NCBI GenBank assembly: GCA_013298145.1
Contig: JAAFJO010000001.1
Span: 248,001 to 312,000, forward strand
DNA: 64,000 nucleotides
From: Betaproteobacteria bacterium
Lineage (GTDB): Bacteria; Pseudomonadota; Gammaproteobacteria; Burkholderiales; Casimicrobiaceae
Reading direction: 5' to 3'
Position 1 is the stretch's first letter; the number at the start of each line of letters is the position of its first letter. The notes beneath the pieces were generated by a model. That model made no database searches and was not told the DNA's origin. It worked only from the letters and a program-made list of their open reading frames with translations. The position numbers and the translations under genes were made by a program. Shown piece after piece: positions 52,610 through 61,467 of this stretch.

Positions 52610-53688
52610 GCACGGATGTGAGCAGAACTGAGCTCTTTACTGGCACGAAGCCGGTGGCGGAAAACCAGCTTTTTGATGTCGCCGCACTTGAGTCGTATCT
52701 TCGCGCAAACATCGCCGACTATGCGGGGCCACTCACAATTGAGCAATTCAAAGGGGGCCAGTCCAATCCAACGTTTAAGCTCATTACGCCTCGCAAGACC
52801 TATGTGATGCGAGCGAAGCCGGGGCCTGCGGCGAAGCTCTTGCAATCGGCGCATGCGATTGATCGCGAATTCCGCGTGATGAAAGCGCTACACGGCAGCG
52901 ATGTTCCCGTCGCGCTCATGCATCTGCTTTGCGAAGACGAAAGTGTGATCGGGCGTGCTTTTTACGTGATGGATTTTGTCGACGGGCGCGTTCTTTGGGA
53001 GCCGCAACTTCCCGCACTCGCGCCAAGTGAACGAGCCGCAATTTTCGACGAGTTGAACCGGGTAATTGCAGCGCTTCACCAAGTTGATTTCAGCGCAGTG
53101 GGGCTCTCCACCTACGGTAAGCATGACAGTTATCTGGCCCGGCAAATCAGCCGCTGGACCAAGCAATACAAAGCCTCGGAGACAGAATCGATTCCCGCCA
53201 TGGATGCGCTCATCGAGTGGCTCCCCGCGCATATCCCGCCGGGCGAAGAGACGAGTATCGTGCACGGCGACTACCGCCTGGATAACGTGATCTTCCATCC
53301 TACTGAGCCGCGCATTCTCGCGGTGCTTGATTGGGAGCTATCCACGCTTGGGCATCCTTTGGCCGACTTCGCGTATCACTGTATGACCTGGTATCTACCG
53401 CCCGGGGCAGGGCGCGGCCTCGCGGGGATCGATCTTGCTGGCACGGGGATCCCTAAAGTTAAAGATTACATCGCACGCTATTGCGAGCGCACGGGTCGCA
53501 ACGATGGCATCGAGCACTTCGATTTCTATATGGCCTACAACATGTTCCGTATGGCGGGCATCTTGCAAGGCATCATGAAGCGCGTGGTCGACGGCACAGC
53601 GGCGTCTGCCCAAGCCGTTGCCATGGGCAAGGCAACACGGCCGATTGCAGAGTCGGGCTGGCAGGTAGCGAAACGAATCAATCGGTAA
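52606..53688 (+). CDS. APH-family phosphotransferase (LvaA/ACAD10-kinase-like)
   Basis: 360 residues. Aminoglycoside-phosphotransferase fold with [16 protein letters not shown] (nucleotide loop), catalytic [12 protein letters not shown] (HxDxxxxN) and [19 protein letters not shown]. This subtype occurs next to acyl-CoA dehydrogenases and is fused to one in human ACAD10/11. The Pseudomonas LvaA homologue phosphorylates 4-hydroxyacyl-CoA. So the expected substrate is a hydroxyacyl-CoA. Overlaps the phosphatase stop by ATGA and precedes the dehydrogenase by 65 nt. Confidence 0.88.
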   Translation: MSTDVSRTELFTGTKPVAENQLFDVAALESYLRANIADYAGPLTIEQFKGGQSNPTFKLITPRKTYVMRAKPGPAAKLLQSAHAIDREFRVMKALHGSDVPVALMHLLCEDESVIGRAFYVMDFVDGRVLWEPQLPALAPSERAAIFDELNRVIAALHQVDFSAVGLSTYGKHDSYLARQISRWTKQYKASETESIPAMDALIEWLPAHIPPGEETSIVHGDYRLDNVIFHPTEPRILAVLDWELSTLGHPLADFAYHCMTWYLPPGAGRGLAGIDLAGTGIPKVKDYIARYCERTGRNDGIEHFDFYMAYNMFRMAGILQGIMKRVVDGTAASAQAVAMGKATRPIAESGWQVAKRINR

Positions 53689-53753
53689 GCGCAGCTACAA
53701 CTCTTCACTCGTCACTGCTTACTAGTAACCACTCACGCGCCGAAGGCGAAACT

Positions 53754-54977
53754 ATGCACTTCCAACACAGCGACAAAGTTAAACACTATCAAGCTCAGCT
53801 CCTGAAGTTCTTCGATGAGCATATCTATCCGAACGAACACAAATTCGCTGAAGAGATTGATGCGAACACGAAAGCAGGCAAGCGCTGGACGCCACTCTCG
53901 CTGATTGAAGACTTAAAGCCAATTGCTAAGAAACAAGGCCTGTGGAACCTGTTTTGCCCGCATGAGCAGTATGGTGCGGGCTTAAACAATTTGGAATACG
54001 CGCCACTCGCTGAAATTATGGGTCGAGTGCCTTGGGCGAGCGAAGTATTCAATTGCTCTGCCCCAGATACGGGCAACATGGAGACCATCATTCAATACGC
54101 AAGTGCCGAGAAAAAGGCGGAATGGTTGCCGCGCTTGCTGAATGGTGAAATTCGATCTGCATTTGCGATGACGGAGCCAGCAGTCGCTTCGAGCGACGCG
54201 ACGAATATTGAAACATCGATCATCCGAGACGGTGATGACTATGTGGTCAATGGGCGGAAGTGGTGGATTTCAGGGGCGGGCGATCCGCGCTGCGCGGTCT
54301 ACATCGTGATGGGAAAGAGCGATCTGACTGCGCAAACGCACTTGCAACAGTCGATGATTTTGGTGCCGGCTAATGCGCCAGGCGTAAAGGTGATCCGTCC
54401 GCTCAATGTGTTCGGTTATGACGATGCGCCGCACGGACACTGTGAAATGGTGTTTGAGAATGTTCGCATCCCAAAAGAAAACATACTGCTTGGCGAGGGA
54501 CGTGGCTTCGAAATCGCGCAGGGCCGCCTGGGGCCGGGAAGAATTCATCACTGCATGCGCTTGATCGGCTTGTCAGAGCGTGCGCTCGAACTGATGTGCA
54601 AGCGAATCACGCAACGCGTTGCGTTTGGTAAGCCCGTCGCTGCCCAAAGTGTGTGGCATGAACGCATCGCGGAGGCGCGCTGCATGATTGATCAGGCGCG
54701 ATTCTTAACGTTGAACGCTGCTTGGATGATGGATGTTGCAGGCAACAAAGTCGCGAAGCAGCAGATTGCCATGATCAAAGTGGTCGCGCCGAACGTTGCA
54801 TGCAAAATCATCGATTGGGCAATGCAGGCGCACGGCGGTGGCGGTATGTGCGACGACTTTCCACTCGCCTATGCCTACACAATCTCGCGCACGCTACGTT
54901 TCGCCGACGGTCCGGACGAGGTGCACCGTAATGCGATCGCAAAAACTGAACTCGGGAAATACGCGGCGAGGCATTAA
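53754..54977 (+). CDS. Acyl-CoA dehydrogenase (ACAD10/11-like)
   Basis: 407 residues from the ATG at 53754 (GGCGAA-type weak ribosome site); the upstream frame to 53481 overlaps the kinase and is not used. FAD-binding flavoenzyme with [54 protein letters not shown] and [19 protein letters not shown]. The [11 protein letters not shown] and GRIHHCMR variants fit the ACAD10/11 branch, which completes removal of a phosphorylated 4-hydroxy group. Gene order and type match the levulinate/4-hydroxyacid route. Confidence 0.9.
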   Translation: MHFQHSDKVKHYQAQLLKFFDEHIYPNEHKFAEEIDANTKAGKRWTPLSLIEDLKPIAKKQGLWNLFCPHEQYGAGLNNLEYAPLAEIMGRVPWASEVFNCSAPDTGNMETIIQYASAEKKAEWLPRLLNGEIRSAFAMTEPAVASSDATNIETSIIRDGDDYVVNGRKWWISGAGDPRCAVYIVMGKSDLTAQTHLQQSMILVPANAPGVKVIRPLNVFGYDDAPHGHCEMVFENVRIPKENILLGEGRGFEIAQGRLGPGRIHHCMRLIGLSERALELMCKRITQRVAFGKPVAAQSVWHERIAEARCMIDQARFLTLNAAWMMDVAGNKVAKQQIAMIKVVAPNVACKIIDWAMQAHGGGGMCDDFPLAYAYTISRTLRFADGPDEVHRNAIAKTELGKYAARH

Positions 54978-55066
54978 AGCAACGTGTTTCCCGCCTGGCG
55001 GGAGCAAGCATTCAGTCGTCCCGCTCGGCCAGTCAAGCAGTTTCACACGTTTCCATCGTGGCTTGA

Positions 55067-55086
55067 TATACTGTATTTAAATACAT
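55067..55086 (+). promoter_or_regulatory. Palindromic promoter-proximal box of radC, LexA-like
   Basis: TATACT (55067-55072, possible -10) runs into the perfect 14-bp palindrome TGTATTTAAATACA (55072-55085). The longer CTGTATTTAAATACAT matches the CTGT-N8-ACAG type LexA site except at the last base. It lies 18-32 nt upstream of the radC ATG. Confidence 0.5.
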
Positions 55087-55103
55087 ATATCGGGGTCTCA
55101 CAC

Positions 55104-55817
55104 ATGAGCATCAAAGACTGGCCCGCCGATGATCGACCGCGTGAGAAGTTGATCGAGCGCGGCGCGAGTGCGCTTACTGATGCCGAGTTGCTCGCGATAT
55201 TTCTACGCGTCGGCGTCGTTGGAAAAAGTGCCGTTGAACTCGCGCGAGAGCTTTTGTATCGCTTTGGCACGATTGCGGACGTAGTGCACGCCCCGCTCGA
55301 AGAATTTTGCAGCGTTCACGGCATGGGCGAGGCGAAATATGTTCAGCTCCAAGCGAGCGTAGAGATCGCGCGTCGAGCGCTCGCCGCAAAAATGCGCGAA
55401 ATGCCTGAGCTCAACACGGCAGAGACGGTGAGCGACTATCTTCGACTCTCGATTGGTCATGAGCGCGTTGAAGTGTTCGTGGCGCTGTGGCTTGATTCAA
55501 GATTCCGCTTGATCGAAATGCAAACACTTTCCAGAGGCACGCTGACGCAAACCAGTGTGTATCCGCGCGAAGTCGTTCGCGCGGCCATCGAAAAACAAGC
55601 GGACCACGTGATCCTTGCACACAATCATCCCTCGGGCAGCACTGAACCAAGCGCCGCCGACCGATCACTCACGCAACGGTTGAAACAAGCCCTCGCGCTC
55701 GTTGACGTCACAGTCGTCGATCACTGCATCGTCGGTGCACTTCGCTCCACGGCGTGTGAGCCCGGTTCGCGGACAAGTTTCGGGGTACGCTCAATGGCGA
55801 TGATGGGAGAGCTCTAA
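55104..55817 (+). CDS. radC: RadC-type JAB-domain protein
   Basis: 237 residues from the ATG at 55104; the frame goes up to 54984 without a better start. N-terminal UPF0758/HhH-like region (KDWPADDRPREKLIERGASALTDAELLAIFLRVG), C-terminal JAB/MPN domain with FVALWLDSRFRLIEMQ and the metal motif HNHPSGSTEPSAAD (HxHPSG...D). Named after a repair phenotype that was later assigned elsewhere; the biochemical role is not known. A palindromic, LexA-like box sits directly upstream. Confidence 0.9.
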   Translation: MSIKDWPADDRPREKLIERGASALTDAELLAIFLRVGVVGKSAVELARELLYRFGTIADVVHAPLEEFCSVHGMGEAKYVQLQASVEIARRALAAKMREMPELNTAETVSDYLRLSIGHERVEVFVALWLDSRFRLIEMQTLSRGTLTQTSVYPREVVRAAIEKQADHVILAHNHPSGSTEPSAADRSLTQRLKQALALVDVTVVDHCIVGALRSTACEPGSRTSFGVRSMAMMGEL

Positions 55818-55919
55818 GGAAACGATGAATAGGTCACCGCATTTCGGCGCGCGGCAGATTGGGCTTTCAGATCGCTCAATCCCGCCGATGCGACGGCCGC
55901 GAGAGTTGGGTTCAGCGTT
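55814..55919 (+). repeat. Second repeat family, short copy (R2)
   Basis: CTAAGGAAACGATGAATA to GTTCAGCGTT, 106 nt, starting on the last bases of radC (stop TAA at 55815-55817). It is 16 differences from R1 at 48466 and lacks the 57-nt segment between the two TTGGG of R1. Confidence 0.75.
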
Positions 55920-56437
55920 CGCAAAGGCGCCCGCCTCGCTGCAAGGTAAGCGTCGGCGGCGCTATAGTGCTGCCCGGGCTGACGATTGAGCAAAAGTAGC
56001 AATTCACTTCAATCAAACAATTACTGCGGATAAAACGGCGTATTTTGTAGCTAACAGTAAAAAGTAAAAACGCTCGCTAGCCCCAACGAAACATACCTTA
56101 CGTTCAAAAAGCTGTTTTGGACAAAAGCGAGTGATTAGCTACAAAACACTCGCCCTACTGAGTCGATTTCCGCCACCCATGCGGGTAGCTTGAAAGTGAG
56201 CGCAGCCATTGCAACCGCGGCCCAATCGCGCGTGAGGCCGAGCGTGGAGCGCTGTTTTCAAGCAAGCTCACGTAAGTGAAGCGCTGATCAAATACCCATC
56301 GAGCAGCGCATCCTTGGAGTTGGGCCGATTGCTTCATCGAAAGTGCTCACCATAGCCCCGCGATGCCACGCATTTGTCGATTTCGCACTCGATCCCAATC
56401 CGAGGCGCGCTGCTCGCGGGATTGAATCCGCGCTTCC
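55920..56437. other. 518-bp intergenic region between R2 and rnhA
   Basis: No supported gene. A degenerate TAGCCC-family element is seen at 56030-56110 (GCTAGCCCCAACG at 56072-56084, preceded by AT-rich GTAAAAAGTAAAAACG). A 60-codon minus frame (56155-56337) is not called. The spacer lies between the 3' ends of radC and rnhA, which are convergent. Confidence 0.5.
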
Positions 56438-56905
56438 CTAGCGCGTCGCCAGAACCGCTTTCACCCCTTCGTTTGCTAACCAATCGGCGCGCTCGTTACC
56501 GGGGTCATTCGCGTGTCCTTTCACCCACTTCCATGTCACGTGGTGTTGCGCGGCAAGCCCATCGAGAATTTGCCAGAGGTCTGCGTTCTTTACCGGTTTT
56601 TTGTCAGCGGTTCGCCAACCATTTCGCTTCCATCCGTGAATCCAGCTCTCGATGCCTTGCTTCACATAGTTCGAATCAGTGAAGAGCGTCACCTCGCTAC
56701 GCCGTTTCAGCGCACGCAGCGCTTCAATTGCAGCGGTTAATTCCATGCGATTGTTGGTTGTGTCGCGATCGCCACCGAAGAGCTCTTTTCGGCGCTCGCC
56801 TGCGATCAAGAGCGCCCCCCAACCGCCAACCCCCGGGTTGCCTTTGCAAGCGCCATCGGTGTAGATCGTCACGGCGACTGAATCTGACACGGTCGGGGCA
56901 CTCAT
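56438..56905 (-). CDS. rnhA: Ribonuclease HI
   Basis: 155 residues. Removes RNA from RNA-DNA hybrids. Catalytic carboxylates are visible in [11 protein letters not shown] (Asp17), [12 protein letters not shown] (Glu near 54), [12 protein letters not shown] (Asp near 76) and [11 protein letters not shown] (Asp near 140), the usual D-E-D-D set. The ATG overlaps the methyltransferase stop (ATGA) upstream. Normally dnaQ is next in this betaproteobacterial block; here no dnaQ follows on the minus strand. Confidence 0.96.
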   Translation of the reverse strand: MSAPTVSDSVAVTIYTDGACKGNPGVGGWGALLIAGERRKELFGGDRDTTNNRMELTAAIEALRALKRRSEVTLFTDSNYVKQGIESWIHGWKRNGWRTADKKPVKNADLWQILDGLAAQHHVTWKWVKGHANDPGNERADWLANEGVKAVLATR

Positions 56906-57777
56906 GCGCGGGGCCCATCAATCGCGCGCTCGGTCTGGCTCGCGTGGGCATCGGCGTCGCGGGACGATGCAGCAACGGCAACACGGCGCCGTTTCCCGCG
57001 CGCCCAATCGGGTTTCATCAATCGAACGCCCGCCACACGTTTCACTGCGTGCAGGTAGTACACGCCGCCTGCGAACGGCCACCAGCGATCTCCGGCGCGT
57101 GCCACCCATTCGAGCCGCTCGAGACTGCCTTCACGGCGTGCGGGCACGTTGTAACAAGTGAGCTCGCCATCGACTAGGTCGAACCCCAGGAGGGTGAGCC
57201 AATCTTTTACTCGCGAGAGCGCAATGAACTCCGCAGCCCAAATGCCCGTGCGCTCACGACCAAAGAAGCGCTTCGTACCGTAAAGTGAATAGGGGTTGAA
57301 GCCTGTGAGCAAGAGCCTGCCTTCGGGGCGCAGGACACGAAAAACTTCCCGCAAAGTCTCGTGTGGCAGGGACTGAAATTCAAGGACGTGAGGCATTACG
57401 ATCAGATCGAATTGGTTGTCTGGGAATGGCAATTGATCGGGCTCCGCAAGAAAGTCGCCTTCGGTATCCCAAGCGACGGTCCAGCGGTTCACTACCCGGC
57501 TTGTTGACAAAAGCGAAAGCGAGGCAGCGCCCATCTGCAGCGCATAGAAGCCAAACAGATCCGGCACCACACGCTCAAAGATGCGGCGCTCACGCTCAGA
57601 AACGTAGCGGCCAAGCGGGCTTGAGAGCCATTCATCAAACGTACTTTGCTCGCCCTGAGCACCGGGTTGAGGCCCTTCCGGCGGCGGTGAGGATCCCGTG
57701 GTATCGTCATGCGATTCACGCGCCGCGCGTAGGCGCGCATCCGCATCCGGTTCTGGCTTTTCATTCACTGACGACAT
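56902..57777 (-). CDS. Class I SAM-dependent methyltransferase-like protein
   Basis: 291 residues from the ATG at 57777. N-terminal acidic/Pro-rich tail (about 45 residues), [21 protein letters not shown], then the methyltransferase core with [21 protein letters not shown] (post-motif I) and [24 protein letters not shown]. The usual glycine-rich motif I (ExGxGxG) is hard to see, so SAM binding is presumed by family. It sits between gloB and rnhA as in other betaproteobacteria. Its ATG shares the CATG with gloB on the opposite strand. Target unknown. Confidence 0.83.
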   Translation of the reverse strand: MSSVNEKPEPDADARLRAARESHDDTTGSSPPPEGPQPGAQGEQSTFDEWLSSPLGRYVSERERRIFERVVPDLFGFYALQMGAASLSLLSTSRVVNRWTVAWDTEGDFLAEPDQLPFPDNQFDLIVMPHVLEFQSLPHETLREVFRVLRPEGRLLLTGFNPYSLYGTKRFFGRERTGIWAAEFIALSRVKDWLTLLGFDLVDGELTCYNVPARREGSLERLEWVARAGDRWWPFAGGVYYLHAVKRVAGVRLMKPDWARGKRRRVAVAASSRDADAHASQTERAIDGPRA

Positions 57778-58552
57778 GCTCGAGATCACTCCGATTCCCG
57801 CCTTTGAGGATAACTATATCTGGGCGCTCATCAATCGCGCTGCGGGTACTGCCGTGCTGGTCGATCCAGGCGACGCGAGACCTGTGGAAGCATTCCTCGC
57901 AGCGCACTCGCTCTCGCTCACCGGCATTTTGATTACCCACCATCACGGCGATCACATTGGCGGAATTGCTGCGCTTCGTGCGGATCGCGCCATCCCCGTG
58001 TTCGGTCCGGCCAATGAATCCATCGCATCGCTTACCGATCGCTTGCGCGACAGCGACAAGCGCCAGCTCCCGGGAAACACTACTTATGCGGTTTCGGTGC
58101 TCGAGGTGCCGGGGCACACCGCAGGTCACATCGCCTACCGTGTTGATGAGCATTTGTTTTGCGGCGACACCTTGTTTGTGATGGGTTGCGGTCGGTTGTT
58201 TGAAGGCACGCCGGCTCAGCTCTATGCGTCGCTTCAGCGAATTGCATCGCTTCCGGCTCACACTCAGCTCTTCTGCGCCCACGAATACACGCTCAGCAAC
58301 CTTAAGTTCGCGCTCACCGTCGAGCCATCGAACGAAGCGCTGCAGGCACGAGCGTTCAAGGTTGCGTCACTGCGGGAATCCGGTTTGCCCACCGTGCCGA
58401 CGACTGTCGCTGAAGAGCTCGAAACCAATCCTTATCTGCGCTGTCATAGCGCTGAGATTCGCGCGAACGCTGAGCAATTTGCTGGCTCATCACTCGCGAA
58501 TGAGGTTGAGGTGTTTGCTGCGCTTCGTCGTTGGAAAAACGAGTTTCGTTGA
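57776..58552 (+). CDS. gloB: Hydroxyacylglutathione hydrolase (glyoxalase II)
   Basis: 258 residues from the ATG at 57776; the frame is open to 57698 but overlaps the methyltransferase. Metallo-beta-lactamase fold: ITHHHGDHIGG (THxHxDH, near 52-62), PGHTAGHIAYRV (His), FCGDTLFVMGCGRLFEG (bridging Asp) and CAHEYTLSNLKFA (third metal His). It hydrolyses S-lactoylglutathione in methylglyoxal detoxification. Length matches (251-260). The start codon is within the palindrome CATG shared with the divergent methyltransferase. Confidence 0.95.
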   Translation: MLEITPIPAFEDNYIWALINRAAGTAVLVDPGDARPVEAFLAAHSLSLTGILITHHHGDHIGGIAALRADRAIPVFGPANESIASLTDRLRDSDKRQLPGNTTYAVSVLEVPGHTAGHIAYRVDEHLFCGDTLFVMGCGRLFEGTPAQLYASLQRIASLPAHTQLFCAHEYTLSNLKFALTVEPSNEALQARAFKVASLRESGLPTVPTTVAEELETNPYLRCHSAEIRANAEQFAGSSLANEVEVFAALRRWKNEFR

Positions 58553-58650
58553 TGCAGCACTGCCGCGCGTACGAGCGCGAGCAGCTGTCCTCGTTTGACG
58601 CGCGTAAGCTATCTGAGTAGCATCGCGCGAAATTTTGTTACGGAGTTTGC

Positions 58651-60585
58651 GTGAATTTTCACCAAAAAAATCCACGAAACACACTACGCAGATCGCACAA
58701 CGCGCTCTCGCATTTGCAGTCGCTCAGTTCTGCTCGTCGTTCCAACACTTTCCACTTTTCTCGTCGCGTGATTGCGTATGTCGTCGCGATGGCTTGGGGT
58801 GCGCATGCCTACGCGCAGACGACACCCAGCCCCGAACGCGAGAGCGCTCGGACTCAGCTGCTGGCGACGCCGTCGACACTCGTCGAAAGCAAAACGGAGG
58901 CAAAACAATCGCTTGAATCGGTGAAAGCAGCCCCGGCAGCCGCGCTGCTTACTGCGCCGATTTCAGCAGTCGCGCCAGACGCACCGATTCGGCCCGCGAA
59001 CGCGAGTGCTGCCCCCGCTGCAGCTAACGTCGCGCCGGTCCCTGTCGCGGCTTCGACGGATGTAGGTCCCACTGCGGTGATTCGCGCGCAAGCGCCCACA
59101 GCCAGTGACACTACCTTGCCAAGCGTGAGAGAGAACGCCCCCGCCATATCGAGCCCCGGGAGCATGTCTGCGGTTGCACCCGACACAACGGACTCAGCCG
59201 CCCTGACACGTAGCAGCGAGAATTCAGCCGCCGCAACGATCATCTACACCTCAGCGCCGCCCACTGATCTGTGGGATCGCATCCGCGCTGGCTATTCAAT
59301 GGTCGATCTCGAAGACGATCTCGTCGGGAAGTGGGAGAAGTATTACGCAGACCGTCCCGACTATGTCGCTCGGATCGTAGATCGATCAAGTAAATATCTG
59401 TTCTACATCGTGACCGAGCTCGAGCGCCGCGATATGCCGCTCGAAATCGCGCTTTTGCCAATGATTGAGAGCGCCTTCAATCCGATTGCGCATTCGAGCG
59501 CAAAAGCGTCGGGGATTTGGCAGTTCATACCCTCGACTGGCACTCAGTTTGGAATGAAGCAAGACTGGTGGGCCGATTCGCGCCGCGACATCGTGGCAGC
59601 AACCAACGGCGCGCTCGACTACTTGCAGAAGCTACACGGGATGTTTGGGGACTGGCAACTCGCACTCGCCTCCTACAACTGGGGCGAGGGATCGGTCGGT
59701 CGCGCCGTCGCCAGAGCGAAAGCCGCTGGGCGTGATGGCACTTATCTCACGCTCAACATGCCCGCGGAAACACGCAACTATCTGCCGAAACTACAAGCGG
59801 TAAAGAACATCATTCGTGACCCGGCACGCTATGGCTTAACGATTGCCAGCGTGCCAAACGAGCCTTACTTCAAAACGGTGACGCTTGCACACGCAATCGA
59901 CTTAAAGAAAGCGGCTCAGTTTGCCGATATGAGCGAGGCCGAATTTGTGGCCCTAAATCCTGCGCATCATCGCCCCGTCATCGCGGGTAGGAATGACTTT
60001 CAGATTCTTTTGCCGGCCGCAAAAGCGGACGTGTTCATCTCTCGCTTAGAGAGCTACGAAAATCCGAAGGTGTCGTGGCGCGCCTATAAAACTCGCGCCG
60101 GCGATCGAATCGAAACCATCGCTCAGCGCTTCGGCACAAGCGTCGCCGCGCTCAAATCGGTCAATGGGATCCGCACAAACGCTGCTACGCTCCCGGCGGG
60201 ATACAACTTGCTTGTTCCGTCCGATGGCCCTTCGGAGGACGCGCTTGGAAGTCTTCAAAACGCGGTGTTTACCAAGTTTCCGGAGTATGTTGCACCGCGA
60301 GCACATCGTGTACGCAAAGGCGAAACATTCGCCGGCATTGCAAAGCGCTACGGTGTAGCGCCTGCCACCCTCGCGAAGTGGAACCGCATGGGTAAGCAAA
60401 CTGCACGTGCTGGGCAACTGCTTTATGTCAGCGGCCCCGCGCCAACACGTTCGCAAACAAAGGCGCTTCGCACGAATGCGAAGAACGGCGCAGTTGGGAA
60501 ACGATCCGCAACCAAAGCGGCGGGCAAAAAACAGGTGAAAGGTGTTAAGCGTTCACCTGCGAAAAAAGCGGCTAACCGAAAATGA
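58651..60585 (+). CDS. mltD: Membrane-bound lytic murein transglycosylase D
   Basis: 644 residues from a GTG at 58651 (CGGAG 8 nt before). N-terminal signal-like segment near 33-50, then a 150-residue Ala/Pro/Ser/Thr-rich linker (about 60-200), an SLT lysozyme-like domain with catalytic Glu in PMIESAFNP near 272 and GIWQFIPSTGTQFG, NWGEGSVGRA, and two LysM repeats (YKTRAGDRIETIAQRFG near 478; HRVRKGETFAGIAKRYG near 551). A Lys/Ala-rich basic tail ends the protein. It cleaves peptidoglycan to anhydromuropeptides. The long linker is unlike E. coli MltD (452 aa). Follows gloB by 98 nt on the same strand. Confidence 0.93.
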   Translation: MNFHQKNPRNTLRRSHNALSHLQSLSSARRSNTFHFSRRVIAYVVAMAWGAHAYAQTTPSPERESARTQLLATPSTLVESKTEAKQSLESVKAAPAAALLTAPISAVAPDAPIRPANASAAPAAANVAPVPVAASTDVGPTAVIRAQAPTASDTTLPSVRENAPAISSPGSMSAVAPDTTDSAALTRSSENSAAATIIYTSAPPTDLWDRIRAGYSMVDLEDDLVGKWEKYYADRPDYVARIVDRSSKYLFYIVTELERRDMPLEIALLPMIESAFNPIAHSSAKASGIWQFIPSTGTQFGMKQDWWADSRRDIVAATNGALDYLQKLHGMFGDWQLALASYNWGEGSVGRAVARAKAAGRDGTYLTLNMPAETRNYLPKLQAVKNIIRDPARYGLTIASVPNEPYFKTVTLAHAIDLKKAAQFADMSEAEFVALNPAHHRPVIAGRNDFQILLPAAKADVFISRLESYENPKVSWRAYKTRAGDRIETIAQRFGTSVAALKSVNGIRTNAATLPAGYNLLVPSDGPSEDALGSLQNAVFTKFPEYVAPRAHRVRKGETFAGIAKRYGVAPATLAKWNRMGKQTARAGQLLYVSGPAPTRSQTKALRTNAKNGAVGKRSATKAAGKKQVKGVKRSPAKKAANRK

Positions 60586-61065
60586 TTTAGGCGGGTGAAC
60601 TGAGCTCGGCTAATCAACGCAATTGACGAGCGCCGCCGTTGCTTAAGACGCATGCGCGATGGCGGGGTTACGTCGTCGCTACTGCTGGCACGCCAACCTC
60701 GCTAACGACCGAAGCGTCCTTCGTTGTCGAATTCAAGGGCACGCCGCTGCAGATTAGATTTTTTTTGACACCGGCCAATCGACGAGCCATCACGTCACGC
60801 TCTTCGTCACGGGATCGATTGTCGATAAACGCGACCCAAATCGATCTGGTTGCCCTCTGGTCCCGCCTATGGATGGAAGCTTGCTCAGGCTTGCGGAGTC
60901 AACAGTTGTTACGCGTTGGTAACTCTGAAACGGGGTACAAGGGCTCAGAAATCAGCTGCCTGTTTTCTCCTGAAAGCTCAAAGCAATTGAGCGAGTGTTC
61001 GAAAAAAAAACGGCGCGGTGAACGCGCCGTTTTTATTCAGGTAACTCGCATCGCGAGTGTGCTGA
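60586..61065. other. 480-bp intergenic region after mltD
   Basis: No convincing gene: plus-strand frames (for example 60639-61151) give Ser/Leu-rich sequence that merges with the histone antisense strand. It includes a run of eight T (60764-60771) and the histone-gene terminator (61007-61033). I see nothing else in it. Confidence 0.6.
61007..61033 (-). terminator. Terminator of histone H1-like gene (bidirectional)
   Basis: AAAACGGCGCG, loop gtgaa, CGCGCCGTTTT: an 11-bp stem with A-run and T-run, 33 nt after the histone gene stop on the minus strand. Confidence 0.9.
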
Positions 61066-61467
61066 TTACTTCTTTTTTGCTGCTGCTTTCTTTGCTGCTG
61101 GCTTCTTTGCTGCTGGCTTCTTTGCTGCTGCCTTCTTCGCAGGCTTTTTAGCTGCTGGTTTCTTCGCTGCTGGCTTTTTGGCCGCTGGCTTCTTCGCTGC
61201 TGCTTTCTTCGCAGGCTTTTTAGCTGCTGGTTTCTTTGCTGCTGGCTTTTTGGCCGCTGGCTTCTTCGCTGCTGCTTTCTTCGCTGGCTTTTTAGCTGCC
61301 GGCTTTTTAGCTGCAGGCTTCTTCGCTGCTGGCTTTTTTGCCGCTACTTTTTTTGCAGGCTTCTTAGCAACTGCTTTCTTTGCGGCAGGCTTTTTCTTTG
61401 CTGGGGCTTTTTTCTTGGCGGGCGCCGCTGCAGCAGCAGGGGCAGCCATAGTCATCATGTCGCTCAT
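61066..61467 (-). CDS. Histone H1-like Lys/Ala/Pro-repeat DNA-binding protein
   Basis: 133 residues. After MSDMMTMAAPAAAAAPA the whole protein is a low-complexity array of AAKKPAAKK-type units (about 100 residues) that ends in KKAAAKKK, with no folded domain. Such proteins bind DNA nonspecifically, like the C-terminal tail of eukaryotic H1, and are common in Burkholderiales. AGGAG precedes the ATG at 61467. A CACAGT/ACTGTG hairpin sits in the leader 25 nt before the start. It follows lysA on the same strand by about 316 nt but probably has its own promoter. The repeat is prone to length change by slippage. Confidence 0.92.
   Translation of the reverse strand: MSDMMTMAAPAAAAAPAKKKAPAKKKPAAKKAVAKKPAKKVAAKKPAAKKPAAKKPAAKKPAKKAAAKKPAAKKPAAKKPAAKKPAKKAAAKKPAAKKPAAKKPAAKKPAKKAAAKKPAAKKPAAKKAAAKKK

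Noticed and set aside
56155..56337. 60-codon minus frame between radC and rnhA
   Set aside because: Composition is not protein-like and no start signal is visible.
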